Made by a program: the position numbers and the translations under genes
In this document: positions 43,036-55,400 of the stretch, piece after piece
How the letters are laid out: every line of letters begins with the position of its first letter
Numbering within the stretch: the stretch's first letter is position 1
Assembly: GCA_010015655.1 (NCBI GenBank)
Contig: ML976732.1
Span: 199,092 to 263,091, forward strand
Direction: 5' to 3'
DNA: 64,000 bases
Source of the DNA: Bimuria novae-zelandiae CBS 107.79
Taxonomy: Eukaryota > Ascomycota > Dothideomycetes > Pleosporales > Didymosphaeriaceae
Notes under the pieces: generated by a model
Database searches by the model: none
Told to the model about the DNA's origin: nothing
Seen by the model: the letters and a program-made list of their open reading frames with translations, nothing else

Positions 43036-45845
43036 CTACTGCTCTGAATGCGGCCGAGAGTGTACCTGCACCCTCACGCCTTCCTCGGCATAAATATGAA
43101 TAATCTTCTCCTGAGAATCGTAATCGAACGCGCCAAGGTTTCTGTTTTGCCGCGCGTCCTGAAGTGGGGTCCGAGGCTTTCTTCGTTTGCTTGATGGAGG
43201 GCTCACGATATCGTCTGCGAAGCTGCGCTTCGAGCCAGCGGAGACGGCATATGATGTAGGCGGCGTAGGATGAGCGATGGCTTGAATCTGAACCGGTAAT
43301 CGCTCGGATGTGTCTTCGCGGATAAGGAAGCTGCGGAGCTCTGGAGATGCGCGAGTTCCGTTGCCTTGGGTGCTCCCCGAGCATTGAGACGATGTGATCG
43401 TAGTGCAAGTCTGATATGTGGTTTGCTGCGTCTCTTGAACGACGGCACTCTTAGAAGCCGCATTTGCAGATTTGGCCGTGGAAGCCTCGCTGCGTTGGGT
43501 CGTTTCCTGCGTGGTCTCGTACTCTGATGCACTGCGTTGGGAGCAGCTGTTAACCGTACGGTACATTTTTACAAGCAGAGCGACGTCTCTTGCGTGGCCA
43601 TCTATCTTGTTCGCGTCTGGGATCTCCCATTTTTCTTCCGCCATGCGCTTCAAATCGTCCATTGACACCGCATCTTCCCACGTTCGATCGTGGTGGATCT
43701 TCTTCACTCGTGGATGACGGAGCAACTCGAACGTCTCGTTCTGCGTCTTTTCGTAACCACCTCCGAGGATCTCGACCACGAAAGGGACCTTGAAAGCTAC
43801 TGTCATGCGACGGTCATAGCCCTTGCTGTGTTCGATGTCAAAGCTAACCATTGTTAGCATATCTTCTTATCAAAATCAATTGTGGGTAGACTTACGCGTC
43901 AATTGATCGCCTGGATCCCAGATCAACCTCCTGGAGTCGACCGAACTCATTGAGATGCTTCAGGTCGGTTATGGATACCTGCTTGTCGAGACTGAGACAT
44001 CTTACTACTTTGAACCTCGGCTTTTGGCATAACCTTTGTATTTCCAGTTTGTTCATTACACGGCCGATGTAGAAATGAGTCCAATGAAGAGGCTTTACGT
44101 CCGTCTTTGGTGCCAACTGCGGGTCGAAGGACGCGCCAATGACGGCAAAGTCGCCGAGGTCACGCTGCCCGCCCATGTGGCCCAAATAATCTCTTTTCAG
44201 TTTGATGAAATATCCAGGCTGGTAGCCGCCGATTTCAGTATGTAGCGGAAAATAGGGCGTCCCTAAGGGCTTCAAGATGAGGCTCTCTTGCCGATCAGCA
44301 AGCGATCGAGCGAACGCTTGCTTGAGATCTGTTACACCGTGTTCATTCTTGAAGTCCAAAATCCAAGAGGGTCCACTGCGAGCGTTGAGAACGACCAGGG
44401 ATAGTATGAACGAGGTCGCGTAGTACTGCTCGCCGCTTTTGAAGACATAGTCGCATGATTGGATCATCATCCAAGACCAATACGTCAAAGAAGACCAACA
44501 TCAAGTGTTCCCATTCGTGAGGAAGCGAGTCTTGTAGGGTGCCGAGGAATGATCCTGAGCGTTTGATATGCTTTCGAATTTTGGAGAAAGACAGAATCTC
44601 CTGTTCTTTGTCGCTGTATAGAACCATTTCGGCCAACACGATGCAGTTTCGTTTGAAAATGCAGTCAGGCTGACCTATGCGCAGTGCATTTCTGATCGTG
44701 ATGTGTAGGGCCTCCCGATCCATCGTTGCGTCTTTGCCGTTCTTCGAAAAGATCTTGATTTCGCTGGGCGCATCCTCTACGTTGCTGTGGATCTCTCCTT
44801 TATACCAATTAGCTTGCATGATTGAATTGATAATAGTAGAACATACAGTATTCTCCATCATATTTGACCTCCGCAGCCCACGCTCGTTTGCCGACCAGCT
44901 GGAAACAATGATTGAGTGACCAAGCCTTATGAAATGCTGGACGAGCGACCTTGATACCAACAGCTGCTTTCAGAAGCTGAGCAGCCTCCACTCGCATAGG
45001 TTTCTCAAAAGACGGAGAAGGATTAGGTGGGAAACAGCTCAGCTCTCCCTGCAGCATTCGCAATGCGGCGTCGAAGTCGTTCTGGAACTTCAGGATGTCG
45101 GGAAGCAGGAAGTGATATTGCCGAAAGACGTACGCCTCGTCCAAAGTGATAGTAGAGTATTCTTGTAGGAGTAATCTGACGAACCATTTTGCCTCTTATG
45201 ACTCTAGTCGCCTAAGGATGTACCTTAGTTCAGTGTCCGTGCTGGTATGCCAATCCCGTTGCTTCTGAATGCCCGGGTCAGAGAATCGATATCTTGCAGC
45301 CAACTGTTTGAGAAGATTATCGACTTTCTCCATGGGTATCGCACGTTTAGTCTGTTTTTTGAAGGTGCCTGCCACATCATGATTGTTAGCGTGTGAAATG
45401 CTCAATCGAATGGCACGGGTAACCGACTATCCCAGGGCTTATATGCTAACTCGGTGTACCGTCCAAGATCACCATGTGTACCTGTTTTCCAGCCACGAAA
45501 TAGTGTTGCTTGCCCATGGTTAAAATTTATCAACTTGACAATCTTCTTGGATAGTAATGGTAGTTGTAAGCCGTAGACTCTGTCCTGCCTTCTTTGAGGG
45601 GAGATAGCTGAGAGTATGGCGGCCGCTGGAGTCTCGGGTTTACCTGGGTGAAGGTCAGCATATGTTGTCTCATCAAGTGTATTTCGGGCGCCTTTACCAA
45701 GCTCTTCCCTAAATTTACTGAACCATTGCGAAACATGTCTGCGAATGCATTCTTGCTCCTTGTCCTGAGCATATCGTGGTCTTCGTGTGGAAATTCTCTC
45801 TATTCCTTCCAAGAAGGCGCACAAGTCGCCGAAAGCAAGGACCAT
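43036..45845 (-). pseudogene. ATP-dependent DNA ligase-like gene, multiple breaks
   Basis: Read from 45845 leftwards. An N-terminal helical domain (MVLAFGDLCAFLEGIE, then SKFREELGKGARNTLDETTYADLHP in parts) precedes the adenylation site EVKYDGEY, the ligase motif I with its nucleotidyl Lys, near 44855. Later pieces are KIFSKNGKDAT (motif III-like), LVFFDVLVLDDDP, LILKPLGTPYF (motif IV-like), GYFIKLKRDYLG (motif V), GDFAVIGASFDP, and an OB-fold end with HPRVKKIHHDRTWEDAVS. A 52-nt intron (43844-43895) joins the last exon. Breaks: an in-frame TAA at 45196-45198 inside RRLES-EAKWFVRLLL, and a frame change around 44354-44366, where a 7-base near-duplication (TTGGATT/TTGGACT) lies in LLDF. One further junction near 44800-44846 could not be spliced cleanly. 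The family is a fungal-expanded group of DNA ligase I/IV-like proteins; this copy looks dead. Confidence 0.7.
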
Positions 45846-46269
45846 TGAAGCCGGTATATTGACATGAGAGCGAATTAATAATTATGTGACTAGAAATATT
45901 CCGAGTTCTGGGTTGCAGCTGGCCAGATGATGGGGCTGCTGTGACCTCGAGGACAAACCGGGTGCGAATGGGGAATGCTAGAATAGTTTTACACGGTCCG
46001 TATGCCAAAGGAAAAGCAGTACCCGTTATGCAGAAAGGGTCTAGTTGAGTGAAAAGACGCGCTCCGAGCTGGTGCCAATCGCGTATTATAGCCGCATCTC
46101 GCCACGCTCTCAACTCAATACGCGCTGCTAACACTAAGAGTAACAAAGATGGTTTGGAATGATGCTTCTGCAATAAAGGATGCGATTGAAAATAGCAACG
46201 GGTAAGGCGGAAAGGTGCGCGAGGAGGTACGCGCTTTGTGCCTGACAAAGGAATTCGCGTCGGGCGCTA
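45846..46269. other. Flank between the ligase pseudogene and the transposon block
   Basis: About 420 bases without a gene. The last two bases (46268-46269, TA) are the left target duplication of the first pogo element. Confidence 0.5.
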
Positions 46270-48374
46270 CAGTGACCGTGCACGCCGTGCACACCTTCAG
46301 GCCGTGCACGCCTTAGCGACCTGCTGCACATCTCAAAAATGAGGCTATAGAGCCACGTATAATAGCTATTATCGCGAGAATTTTTATTATAATAGTCTAC
46401 TAAGTTCTATAGTGCTTGCCCTACTCTTATTTCTTATTTAGCTTTATTTTACGGCCACTGCGCGTGGTAACTAGTAGAGGTGCTAGTAACGGCAACGCCT
46501 TAATAATAACGCAAGTAACACTACGCGTATGCTATTTTTTAGCTATAGACTTTATAAAAAGCTTACTTAAGGCCTTGCGCTTGCCTATTTTAGGTATTTA
46601 TATAGATTTAGTAGTATTGCGCTCTTATTTCTTTTATTACTTCTTAGCGTTATTAGCAGCCTTTTTCCTTGCTTTCTTTTCCTTTACCCTCTCTTATTCT
46701 ACACGCTTCTACTACTTATCCCGCTTATCTTAAAGCTTCTTCTAGGCTTTTAGCTTCTTTTAATAAGCTTTATCTATTTTCTCTTATAGATTTTGCTCCT
46801 TATTAGCCTTGTAGCGCTCTTTAGCTTGGCGGATCTTACGAGGGGACTAAAGAATAGCTATACTATAAAACTCCTTATAATACTATAGGTTAAGCCTCCT
46901 TTGCTTATTTTTAGAGAGCTTAAGCTTTCTAATTACGTTACGTAGGCCTTCGTTTTCAAGCTATACAAGCTATGTATGGGCAGAGAGATAGGAGATAGTA
47001 CGCCTTAACTACTACACCTCCTCTGCGTCCTGATTCTCCACTACCTGGGCCAGTATTTGGATAGCTTGCTTCCAGTTATCTGCTATAATTAGTAAAGGTG
47101 TACGAGGCAGCCGCCTGCGCTTATTCTAGAATCTATTAATAATTATAGCTACGTTTAGTGGCGATAGGCCCGTAACTTTAAAGGCCTTAAGGATAAGGCT
47201 TGGGGTGAAGGTTCTTGTCTAGGACTTATAGAATAGGCAGAAGAAGTCGCGCTTCTTCACACCTACTAGGCCTTAAGTACTGTGAAGGTGTTTAGTGAGC
47301 TGGTTTGTGTAGCTTGTACTCAGAGGTGAGAAGAGTACTACATCGAGCGGCTGCAGCGTGTGGGTACTGTGAGAAGGGAACACTAGTAGTAGTATCCTAT
47401 TCCTATCGTAGTACTTGATGAAGGACCAGGTTATATGCGAGCCGTGGCTGTCTACTATAAGTAGTCGCCAACTTCTGCGTGCCTTCTCTCGAGTGTAGCG
47501 ATTAAAGACCTGTTCTAGCCACGCAAGGCTAACTTTGTCGTTTATCTAGCCTAAAGGCGTTATAGTAATAAACACTAAGTGCTTTTCTGCGTCTATATCC
47601 TCCACCCAGGATAATTGTATCTCGTTGGGAGCGCCTAGATAGATGACGCCTGGAGGCAGTGCCGAACCATTAGCGCAGACGCTTGCGAGTATTGACACCT
47701 ACTGCCTATTGCCGTCTTGCATAGGCTGGCGCCTTATTTTTAACTCTATAAAAGCCCTACTAAACACTCGTTTAGTGCGCCTATTAAGTACTCCAATCGC
47801 GAAGCTCTTCTTATCCATATTATATATGTGCCGTGGCTTAATTAAGTATTCAGTGATCTTGGAGTGCACAAGCTTAAAGTATTATATGTACTTCTCGCTG
47901 CTATCGGCGTGGAGGCGCTGCGCATTAATAGCGTTGGCCTATTTATATAGGAGCTAGTCGCGGTGACGGTTAAGGAAGCGAGTAACCCACGAGTTGGAGA
48001 CCCTCTCTGCAGCCAATTCAGAAGCCATATTTTATACTATCTACCTTGTAGGAGGTAGGCCTCGCTTAGTAAGCTTAACTATAAACTTACAAAGCTCTCG
48101 CTCTTATATAGGGTAGAGTTTAAGTAGTTATTAATTAGCGTTAGCACGCGACGCGATAACGCGTTAGTAATATTATAATAAAGTTATACGGCATATATTA
48201 TATTTTTTTATAATTACCTAGTATAAAAGTTTACCTTCTATATTTACTATATCTGCCTCTTTAAGCGCTTCTTCTAACGGCATTATGGTGTTAAGTTATG
48301 TGGTTGAGGAGTATAGTAGATTTTTGGTGAGGGTGTGCACGGCCCGAAGGTGTGCACGGCGTGCACGGTTACTG
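46270..48374 (-). mobile_element. Pogo/Fot1-type Tc1-mariner element 1
   Basis: Bounded by inverted repeats of about 45 bases (CAGTGACCGTGCACGCCGTG on the left; CAGTAACCGTGCACGCCGTG on the other strand at the right) and flanked by TA at 46268-46269 and 48375-48376. The repeats are themselves built of GCCGTGCAC units. Length is 2105 bp, typical for autonomous fungal pogo elements. The transposase is on the minus strand and RIP-mutated. Confidence 0.9.
46400..48283 (-). pseudogene. Pogo-like DDE transposase of element 1, RIP-mutated
   Basis: Starts at the ATG ending at 48283 (MPLEEALKEADIVNIEG). It continues through a CENP-B-like helix-turn-helix part (WVTRFLNRHRDQL) to the DDE domain: HIYNMDKK, ANGSALPPGVIYLGAP, LLIVDSHGSHITW and STHTLQPLDV. 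These include three apparent catalytic acidic residues. A Lys/Glu-rich coiled tail follows. Several TAG/TAA codons interrupt it, mainly at former Gln and Trp codons. Confidence 0.82.
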
Positions 48375-48632
48375 TACTGCACGACATCGACATCAGCTGA
48401 GCACGCGCATAAACTAACCCCTATAACGTGTCCGTGCACCCAATGCACGGATTCAGCCAATGCACGCCGAACACCATAAACGCTCTATTAGAAATAAGGC
48501 TACAGAACCACCCACAAACAATATTATTATAAGATTTTCTACTAGGATAGTAAATCGATAGCTGCGATTCATTTGCACTATTTAAATCTATCTAGAAGCT
48601 TGACGTCGCGGCCGCTTCGTGTGGATTTGGTT

Positions 48633-48847
48633 NNNNNNNNNNNNNNNNNNNNNNNNNNNNNNNNNNNNNNNNNNNNNNNNNNNNNNNNNNNNNNNNNNNN
48701 NNNNNNNNNNNNNNNNNNNNNNNNNNNNNNNNNNNNNNNNNNNNNNNNNNNNNNNNNNNNNNNNNNNNNNNNNNNNNNNNNNNNNNNNNNNNNNNNNNNN
48801 NNNNNNNNNNNNNNNNNNNNNNNNNNNNNNNNNNNNNNNNNNNNNNN
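48633..48847. other. Assembly gap of 215 N
   Basis: A run of N inside the 3' part of pogo element 2. The base count may be an estimate. It hides the end of the transposase frame. A NotI site (GCGGCCGC) lies just left of the gap. Confidence 1.
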
Positions 48848-50473
48848 AGCTCTCTCCTTCTCCTTTGCCTTCTTCGCTGCCTCTCTCGCTGCACGCTTTT
48901 CTTGCTAGATTTTCTCCTTATATAGCTTAGCTATCTTCTTTAGCTCTACTATCTCTGCTTTTTAAAGCTACTGTAGCTTATCCTCTTACTCCTTAATTAA
49001 TTAATAATAACGTGCCTCCCTTACTTTCCTTAGTAACTATAAGATAGCCCTACTATAATACTCCTAGCGCTGTTAAAGGTCTAGAGCTTTACTCTTCTTA
49101 TTACGCTTTTTCTTAATAGATAGCGCCTACCTAAGCCTATCGTTATCATGCTTAAGCAGCTCATTTTCAACAGATAGGTGGTGGAGTAATTAACAAAGCT
49201 TCTGTGTATCCTTACTACTTTGATTACTCACTGCAGAGCGTATAAGCCTATCTATCTTTCTCTAGTTATAATCGCTAAGCCCTAATGAGGAGCTATTGCC
49301 TGATTCTTGATCCTGGGTGAACCTATTAAGGATAGGGTCAGGGTCAGGTGGCGATATACCTGTGGCTCTAAAAGAGCTAAGGATAGTTAATTCCTTAAAA
49401 GAGGCCTTTCACGTATTCCAGAATAGGGGAAAGAAGTTGCCTTTAGTAATAGAAGCTAGGCCCTGGCTTCTATAAAGGTATCTTAATAGCTCTGCTAAGT
49501 AGGCTGTTAATAGAGGCTTAAACATCGCAACATTAAGTGGCTAAAGTGTATAAGTTAAATAAGGAGGCAGGACAGCAAGCAGGATCCTATTCTAATTATA
49601 GTAGTTAATAAAGTCTATAGTAACATAAGATCTGTGGCTATCTATAATTAAAAGTTAATATAATCGTCGAGCCTTCTCTTTTGTACAGCGATCAAACACC
49701 TGCTCAAGCCAGGCAAGCCCGATATCGTTGTTTGTCCAGCTAGAGGATAATAAGGTGATAAAGACTTTATAATATCCTGCCTTGATATCCTCTACCTAGC
49801 TTGATTAGATGTCCTTGTTGGCAGCCTCATAGATAAGGCTTGGCGGCAAAGCTGATCCATCAGCGCAGATACATGCTAGGAGCGTGATCCACGCGCGATT
49901 GCCATCCTGGAGTGATGCCCTAACCTCCTTCTTCTCCCACATTCGTCTGCTGAATATCCTCTTTGTTCTACCAACGATACCGATCAGGACACCTTTTTTA
50001 TCCATATTGTAGATATGACGAGGATCTATGCGATATTGATTGATCTTGCTGTGTACAAGGCTAAAATAGAGGCGATATTTATCCACTAAATTAGCTTTGT
50101 GGCGATTGCTGTCCATGCCGACGGTCTATTGCGAGATGAGATGAATGCTGTGTTAGTTGATAAAGCGAGTAACCTAGCTCTCGCTGACTGGCTCCTTTGC
50201 TATCGTCGAGGCAAAATTCTATATCATCTCTCTAGTAGGAGGTATATGTCTCTCTGTGAGCCTTTTAATATATCGTACAAGCTCCTGCTCTTGCTGTGGG
50301 TTGAGCTTTCGCTAATTGATTGTGTTGGCTGCACGCGTTGCGGTAACACCTCGGTGCCTTCGTGAGAGTGTAGATCGATTAACACCATATCTGGTAGCAA
50401 TTTCTGTATATGAAAAATCTTCTCCTGGTTCTCGCGATTCGATCTCATCTATCGCAGCTTGAATTAGATCCAT
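48848..50473 (-). pseudogene. Pogo-like DDE transposase of element 2, RIP-mutated, 3' end in gap
   Basis: Start ATG at 50471-50473 (MDLIQAAIDEIESREPGEDF). Psq-type HTH (YTEIATRYGVNRSTLSRRHRG) and CENP-B HTH (WVTRFINRHSIHL) precede the DDE domain: IYNMDKKGVLIGI, CADGSALPPSLIYEAA, LLIIDSHRS and PLNVAMF. In the last motif the third catalytic Asp appears as Asn, a G-to-A change as expected from RIP. The tail is a Lys/Glu/Ala coiled coil (REAAKKAKEKE) running into the gap. Stops are fewer than in element 1. Confidence 0.85.
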
Positions 50474-50602
50474 ATTGGTGGAGTTATCGCGTGTTGAAAG
50501 TAGGGAGTTTTGACGCGTCGGATGTTCGGCGTGCATTGGCTGAATCCGTGCATTGGGTGCACGGACACGTTAGGGAAACCCCACTCGATGTGTGTGTGCT
50601 TA

Positions 50603-52435
50603 ACGTGTTTCACCACTCAGTGAGCCACACCACTTAGTGAGCCACCCCACCAAAATCGCAACGCGTCTTCTTGCAATAGCTCTACAACCACGCGATAAAA
50701 TATATAGAAAATAGATCTATTTAATACGCGTTATCTAATAGTACACTAAGTTCTTTTGTGACCTTGTTCGTGGCACCTGCTGCAGGTTGGTGGTGCTCGA
50801 GGCCTACTTAGCTGCCCCGCCTGCTCTACCTGCTGGAGCACCCTTTCGGCCTCTACAGCAAGCAATTAACCTTCCTCTACCCGCAGAGCTCCTCCACAGG
50901 CTATATACTGTCGGCGCTGTTGCCCCTTACGCTGTTAGCGCTAACTTGCCTATTAAAGCTTCTTATTCTCCTCTATAAGAATCGTTGCTAAATTTATCGC
51001 AAGCTAATAACCTTTAACAAGCTAGTAGATAGCCTGGCTAGTAGGGCTCTAGGATAGGCAATTAAAATAACTCTAAATAAGTTAAGCCTACTACTCTAGC
51101 TAAGTAATAGTATATAGTGTCTTTACTATTTATATAACCTTAGCGTTGACTGCCGTCCCTAGTAGAGAAGGCGTCCTAACCACCATTAGTAATAATAAGA
51201 CGCGTTTTTAATAAGCTAGGACTAGTCCTAACGCCTAGAAGCTAGCCTAAATATTCTGCTCTAAGAGGACTATCCCTCTAATACTTAGGTAGATCTATAG
51301 GAAGTCCTACTTATTAATATAAAAGACGCGTTATCGCGCAAGCTCGGACACCTAATAGCTATACGCGATTTTAAGAGGCGAGAAGTAGCCTATATTAAGT
51401 AGCTATAGGAGGTGTAATATATGTAGTAGTATATAGAGCGTGATAATTTTGCTCTCTTTATAGAACTAGTTAAACTTAGGCGTTGCGTGGCTGCCGTGGC
51501 CGTTAAGGATAAGCAGCCGGTAGGCCCCTACTATATAAGCCTCTATATATTAGTAGAAGTGCTTTACCCACTTAAAGCTAAACTTATTAGTCGTCTAGCC
51601 GTTGTCGCTAATAGCGATAACCTAGCTAGGTAGGAGGCCTTAATACTAGCTTGCTTAGTAGAGCTTTCCTTATAGGATTATAAATAGTAGGATTAACTAG
51701 CTAGACAGGTTAATACACTTAATCGCCGTTACCTACTTATAATTACCTAGCTATATAGTAACCGCGCGACTAACTATCTTAGAGCTTATAATAACTTTTA
51801 AAGTCGCAGTAATCCCTATTATAAAGCTAGTCTCGTTAAAGTTATAGATATCTAAGTTAGAGATACTATACAACTAACGCGTCTTATCTATAAGCTTAAA
51901 CTACACGTAGATTGCGACTAGGTCCTTAGATTTCACGCGCTAAGAGTGGAATTTCCTATTTTACTTTATTTAGAGCTCTAGCTAAGCTTTAATAAAGCGT
52001 GATATCTAGTTCTTGCTAACTAGCTAGGGAGGGGGCTCTTAGCCGCGCGTAGCAAGTAGATAGTTTGCTATTTGCTATATATTAATAATATAGGGTGGAA
52101 ATCCGTATTAGTTAAGGTCTAGGATCTAATCTACTAGAGCGCGCTCCTTTATAGGGTGTAGCTTTCGTTTCTAAGCGTTAGTAGTAGCCTAAGGTAGAGT
52201 ACCTAGAACGCGTTAGCAGAGGATTAATTAGTTAACTTAATAGAGTTTACTAGTATATTAGTAGCTTAAAATCTATTTATTTTAAATCGCGTGCTTTAAT
52301 AGAGCAAGTTTACCTTCTTATTAAGCCTGCTAGGCTCGTTGGGCGGGCGGCATTACGAGAGTTGTAAGAAGACGCGTCGCGATTTTGGTGGGGTGGCTCA
52401 CTGAGTGGTGTGGCTCACTGAGTGGTGAAACACGT
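50603..52435 (+). mobile_element. TA-flanked TIR element 3 with unrecognised cargo
   Basis: Inverted repeats of 70 bases or more start ACGTGTTTCACCACTCAGTG. They contain two CA(C/T)T(C/T)AGTGAGCCAC units and then CCCCACCAAAATCGC. TA lies on both sides (50601-50602 and 52436-52437). It is 32 bases from element 2. The interior (1.7 kb) is RIP-like. Its plus strand reads as one long frame if TAG/TAA are taken as former Gln codons, but I do not recognise pogo transposase or any other family in it. The best-preserved part is 50787-50978 (Leu/Pro/Ala-rich). Confidence 0.8.
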
Positions 52436-55400
52436 TACTTTATCTCATTAATCAGACGCTCGGCTTAAGGGCCCTTGAGCCACTAAGGGCTGGCGCCCTT
52501 GGTGGCGCCGCACTAAGCCGCTTTTAGCTTTTAGGAACTTATAAAAACTTCTAATTAGTTCTTAAAACTTATATAAACTTCTAAATCCTATAGACTAATT
52601 ACAGCGCCGCAAAGGCTATCTAGCTATAGCGTTTAAAGATATTTATTAGAATTTATATATATCCCCGCCTGTACGTATAAGGCAATTATTAATAACTACT
52701 ACTACGTACTTTAATATTATAATAACGTCCTCTTATTACTAAAATATATAAAATTAACGCGCCTTCTTTTACTCTCTAATTTAAATCTATTACTAATATG
52801 CCCGCCGCCCTTAATTAGGTCTCGCTAGCTACTAAAGTTACTACCTCTAGTAGCCCCTTCTTAAGTTTTTTAGCTAATTTTATTCCCTCTTTTGCCTCCT
52901 CTAGTGCCTCCTCTAGTGCCTCCTCTTACGTAACAGAACCCCCCTTAAGTCCCTTACTAAATATTAGTAATAATATTAATATAGGTAATGCTGCGGATAA
53001 TACTAAGAGCGCCTTTAGTAGTAATAAGAGCGCTTTAGATAATGGTAATAACGCCCTATCTCCTTTACCTATAAGATATTGTTTAGGTTATTATATATAG
53101 GCTAAGAAGTTAGATTAGGTCCTGCGCCTACTATAGGAGCTTAGGTAGACATTTAAGGACTTTATACTATCTTAGGCGGCTTTTAATGCAAGCTATAAGG
53201 GCGTAGAGCTCTAGTATAAGAGGTTTTAACGCGTTAACGCACGACGCGATAGCCTTACGTTAGTTATATAGTATCTTATAAGACGCGGGTTATGCTATTA
53301 GCTAGTTACAATTAACTATAAAGCGGAGCTTAAGGTGTTAGGGTAGTATCTATTATTTAGAAAGTTCGAGTATATAATAATAGCAAGCATTAATAATATA
53401 GACTTTATAATTACTATTTAGGCAATCTAGTCTATTACTCTAACGTAGTATAAGCTTATTAAGGCTCTTATAATAAATTAACACTAAGAGTCCTAGGTTA
53501 ATAAGCGTATTTATACTATTATAAGTATAATATGCTTCTCGCAGGTAAGGATTAGTTTAAACCTCTTTACTTCTTGCCTAGATCTATACCTCCTTGGATC
53601 TGGCGTGCCGCGGCGAGTAGTAGAGACGTTAGCTAGTCTTAGTCTCTACTATTCGTATAAGTATAGAAATTAATTAATAAATAAAATCTAGAGTATAATA
53701 AGAGTATGTATTCGCCTTCTCCTATATACTTATTTAACCTTTTAAGTCCTTCTAATAACTTTTTTATACTTATTTAAACTTCTTACGTGTGCTTTATGCG
53801 CAGTATGTGGCGTTTAGTCTAAATATATTTAGTAGTACCTATACTAACCTAAGTAGTAGATTCGTAATCGGACCTTTTCGCATTATAAATAGTATGTTAT
53901 TACGTATAACAACATAAATCTAATAGATTAGAAGCGTTACAAGAGGCTTAGGCATACTACGTAGTATTATTTACTTATAAACGCCGTCCACGTACGCTAT
54001 CACGCCTTAGGTTCCATAAAGTTATATTAGTCTATGCACTATCTAGACGTCCCCTTATAACTATCTAATATCGTAGATAGCCTTAGTATTACGAATAGAG
54101 ACAGGCTAGGGCTTAATATTACTAAAGGCCTTATTGCGGATGCCCTAAAGCGTGTTTATGCTAAAGCTATATAATAGGTATTTAAAAATGCGGAGTCTAA
54201 GTATTCTTATATCCCTACTATTAACCGCCTCCCTATTTATAAAATAGAGTACTACTAGTTTACTAGTATTATAGCTAATAAAAGTATAATTAAGGGTACG
54301 TATCGCGTATACAATAATATATTCCTTAACTAGCTTAGCCTAGACTCTGCGAAGGACTTTAATAAGCGTCTATTCCTTATACATGGCAATCAGCTTACTG
54401 CGGAACGAATACGCTCAGTCTAGATAGACTAATTACATGCCGCCCGGCCGTACGACAGTCGAGCTTGGATACTCGCCGTCCCTGCCTGGTTCCATGTGCA
54501 GATAAATCTACTGGCTACAATAGTATAGACCCATTATCTGCCTACGTATCCTATGCAAAATCCAGTCCATTGCATCTCTAGCGACGCCGTCCTGTGGAAC
54601 CGGTCACAAGCTTCAAGGGACAACATTAAGCACCATGTTATAGAGCCTATTATTATACAGGGCTACACTGCTAGGGTTGCTGCGCTCTTCTATGCGGCTA
54701 TGCGGAGGCGGGGTATTACCTTAGACTTTACACGCTATAAGGACGTTAATCGTGCTATTACAGGACTTACGCTGACATAGTTTAATAAGCTAGTTAAGAA
54801 GATTTATATATCTGCCTTTACCTTGTAGGCCTAGTCTAGCCTAGTAGTAGATATTAACTTCTGTACTATATGCTAGTTTCTTTAGGAGGTTAAGCTATAT
54901 TTTATAGTAAAGCATGCTATTAAACACGGCGATATTAGCATGCTTTAACGCGTCGTTAACCTATTAATCTACGTCTTTTAGGGTGCTAGGCAGGGTAACT
55001 ATAGGCGCGAGATATTATATTATTACTAGACGTTATTAAATACTAGTAATCTATTGCTTTAATCTACTATACTCGCATCCGGGCTTGTTAACTAGCTAGG
55101 CTGTAGTAACTCTTTTAAGCTAATTAATCTATCTTTTAAGCACCTTAACTATAATAGCAAGATTAACGTTAAGATCTTAAAGAACTTTACACACGATATA
55201 GGTATTATCTTTTAGCGTACTATTTTGTGTAGTGTATAGGTCCACGCTGCGCGAACATGGCTTAAAGACTTCTTTAGGGAGAATATGCCATCTTCGCATA
55301 CTTCTACGGAGGCTATACACGATATGTTTGGTCTGGCAGGCACGATCCTGAGAGACCACTACGCTAAACCCTGTCCTACGCAATAGGTGCACGACTAATA

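Larger units (their letters stand above)
48426..50570 (-). mobile_element. Pogo/Fot1-type Tc1-mariner element 2 (contains the assembly gap)
   Basis: The inverted repeats begin ACGTGTCCGTGCACCCAATG at both ends and agree for about 50 bases. Flanking TA is at 48424-48425 and 50571-50572. The span is 2145 bp counting the 215 N. It lies 51 bases from element 1. The transposase is on the minus strand. Confidence 0.9.

Noticed and set aside
48573..48930. Frames of about 100 codons spanning the N run
   Set aside because: Artefacts of translating unknown bases as X.
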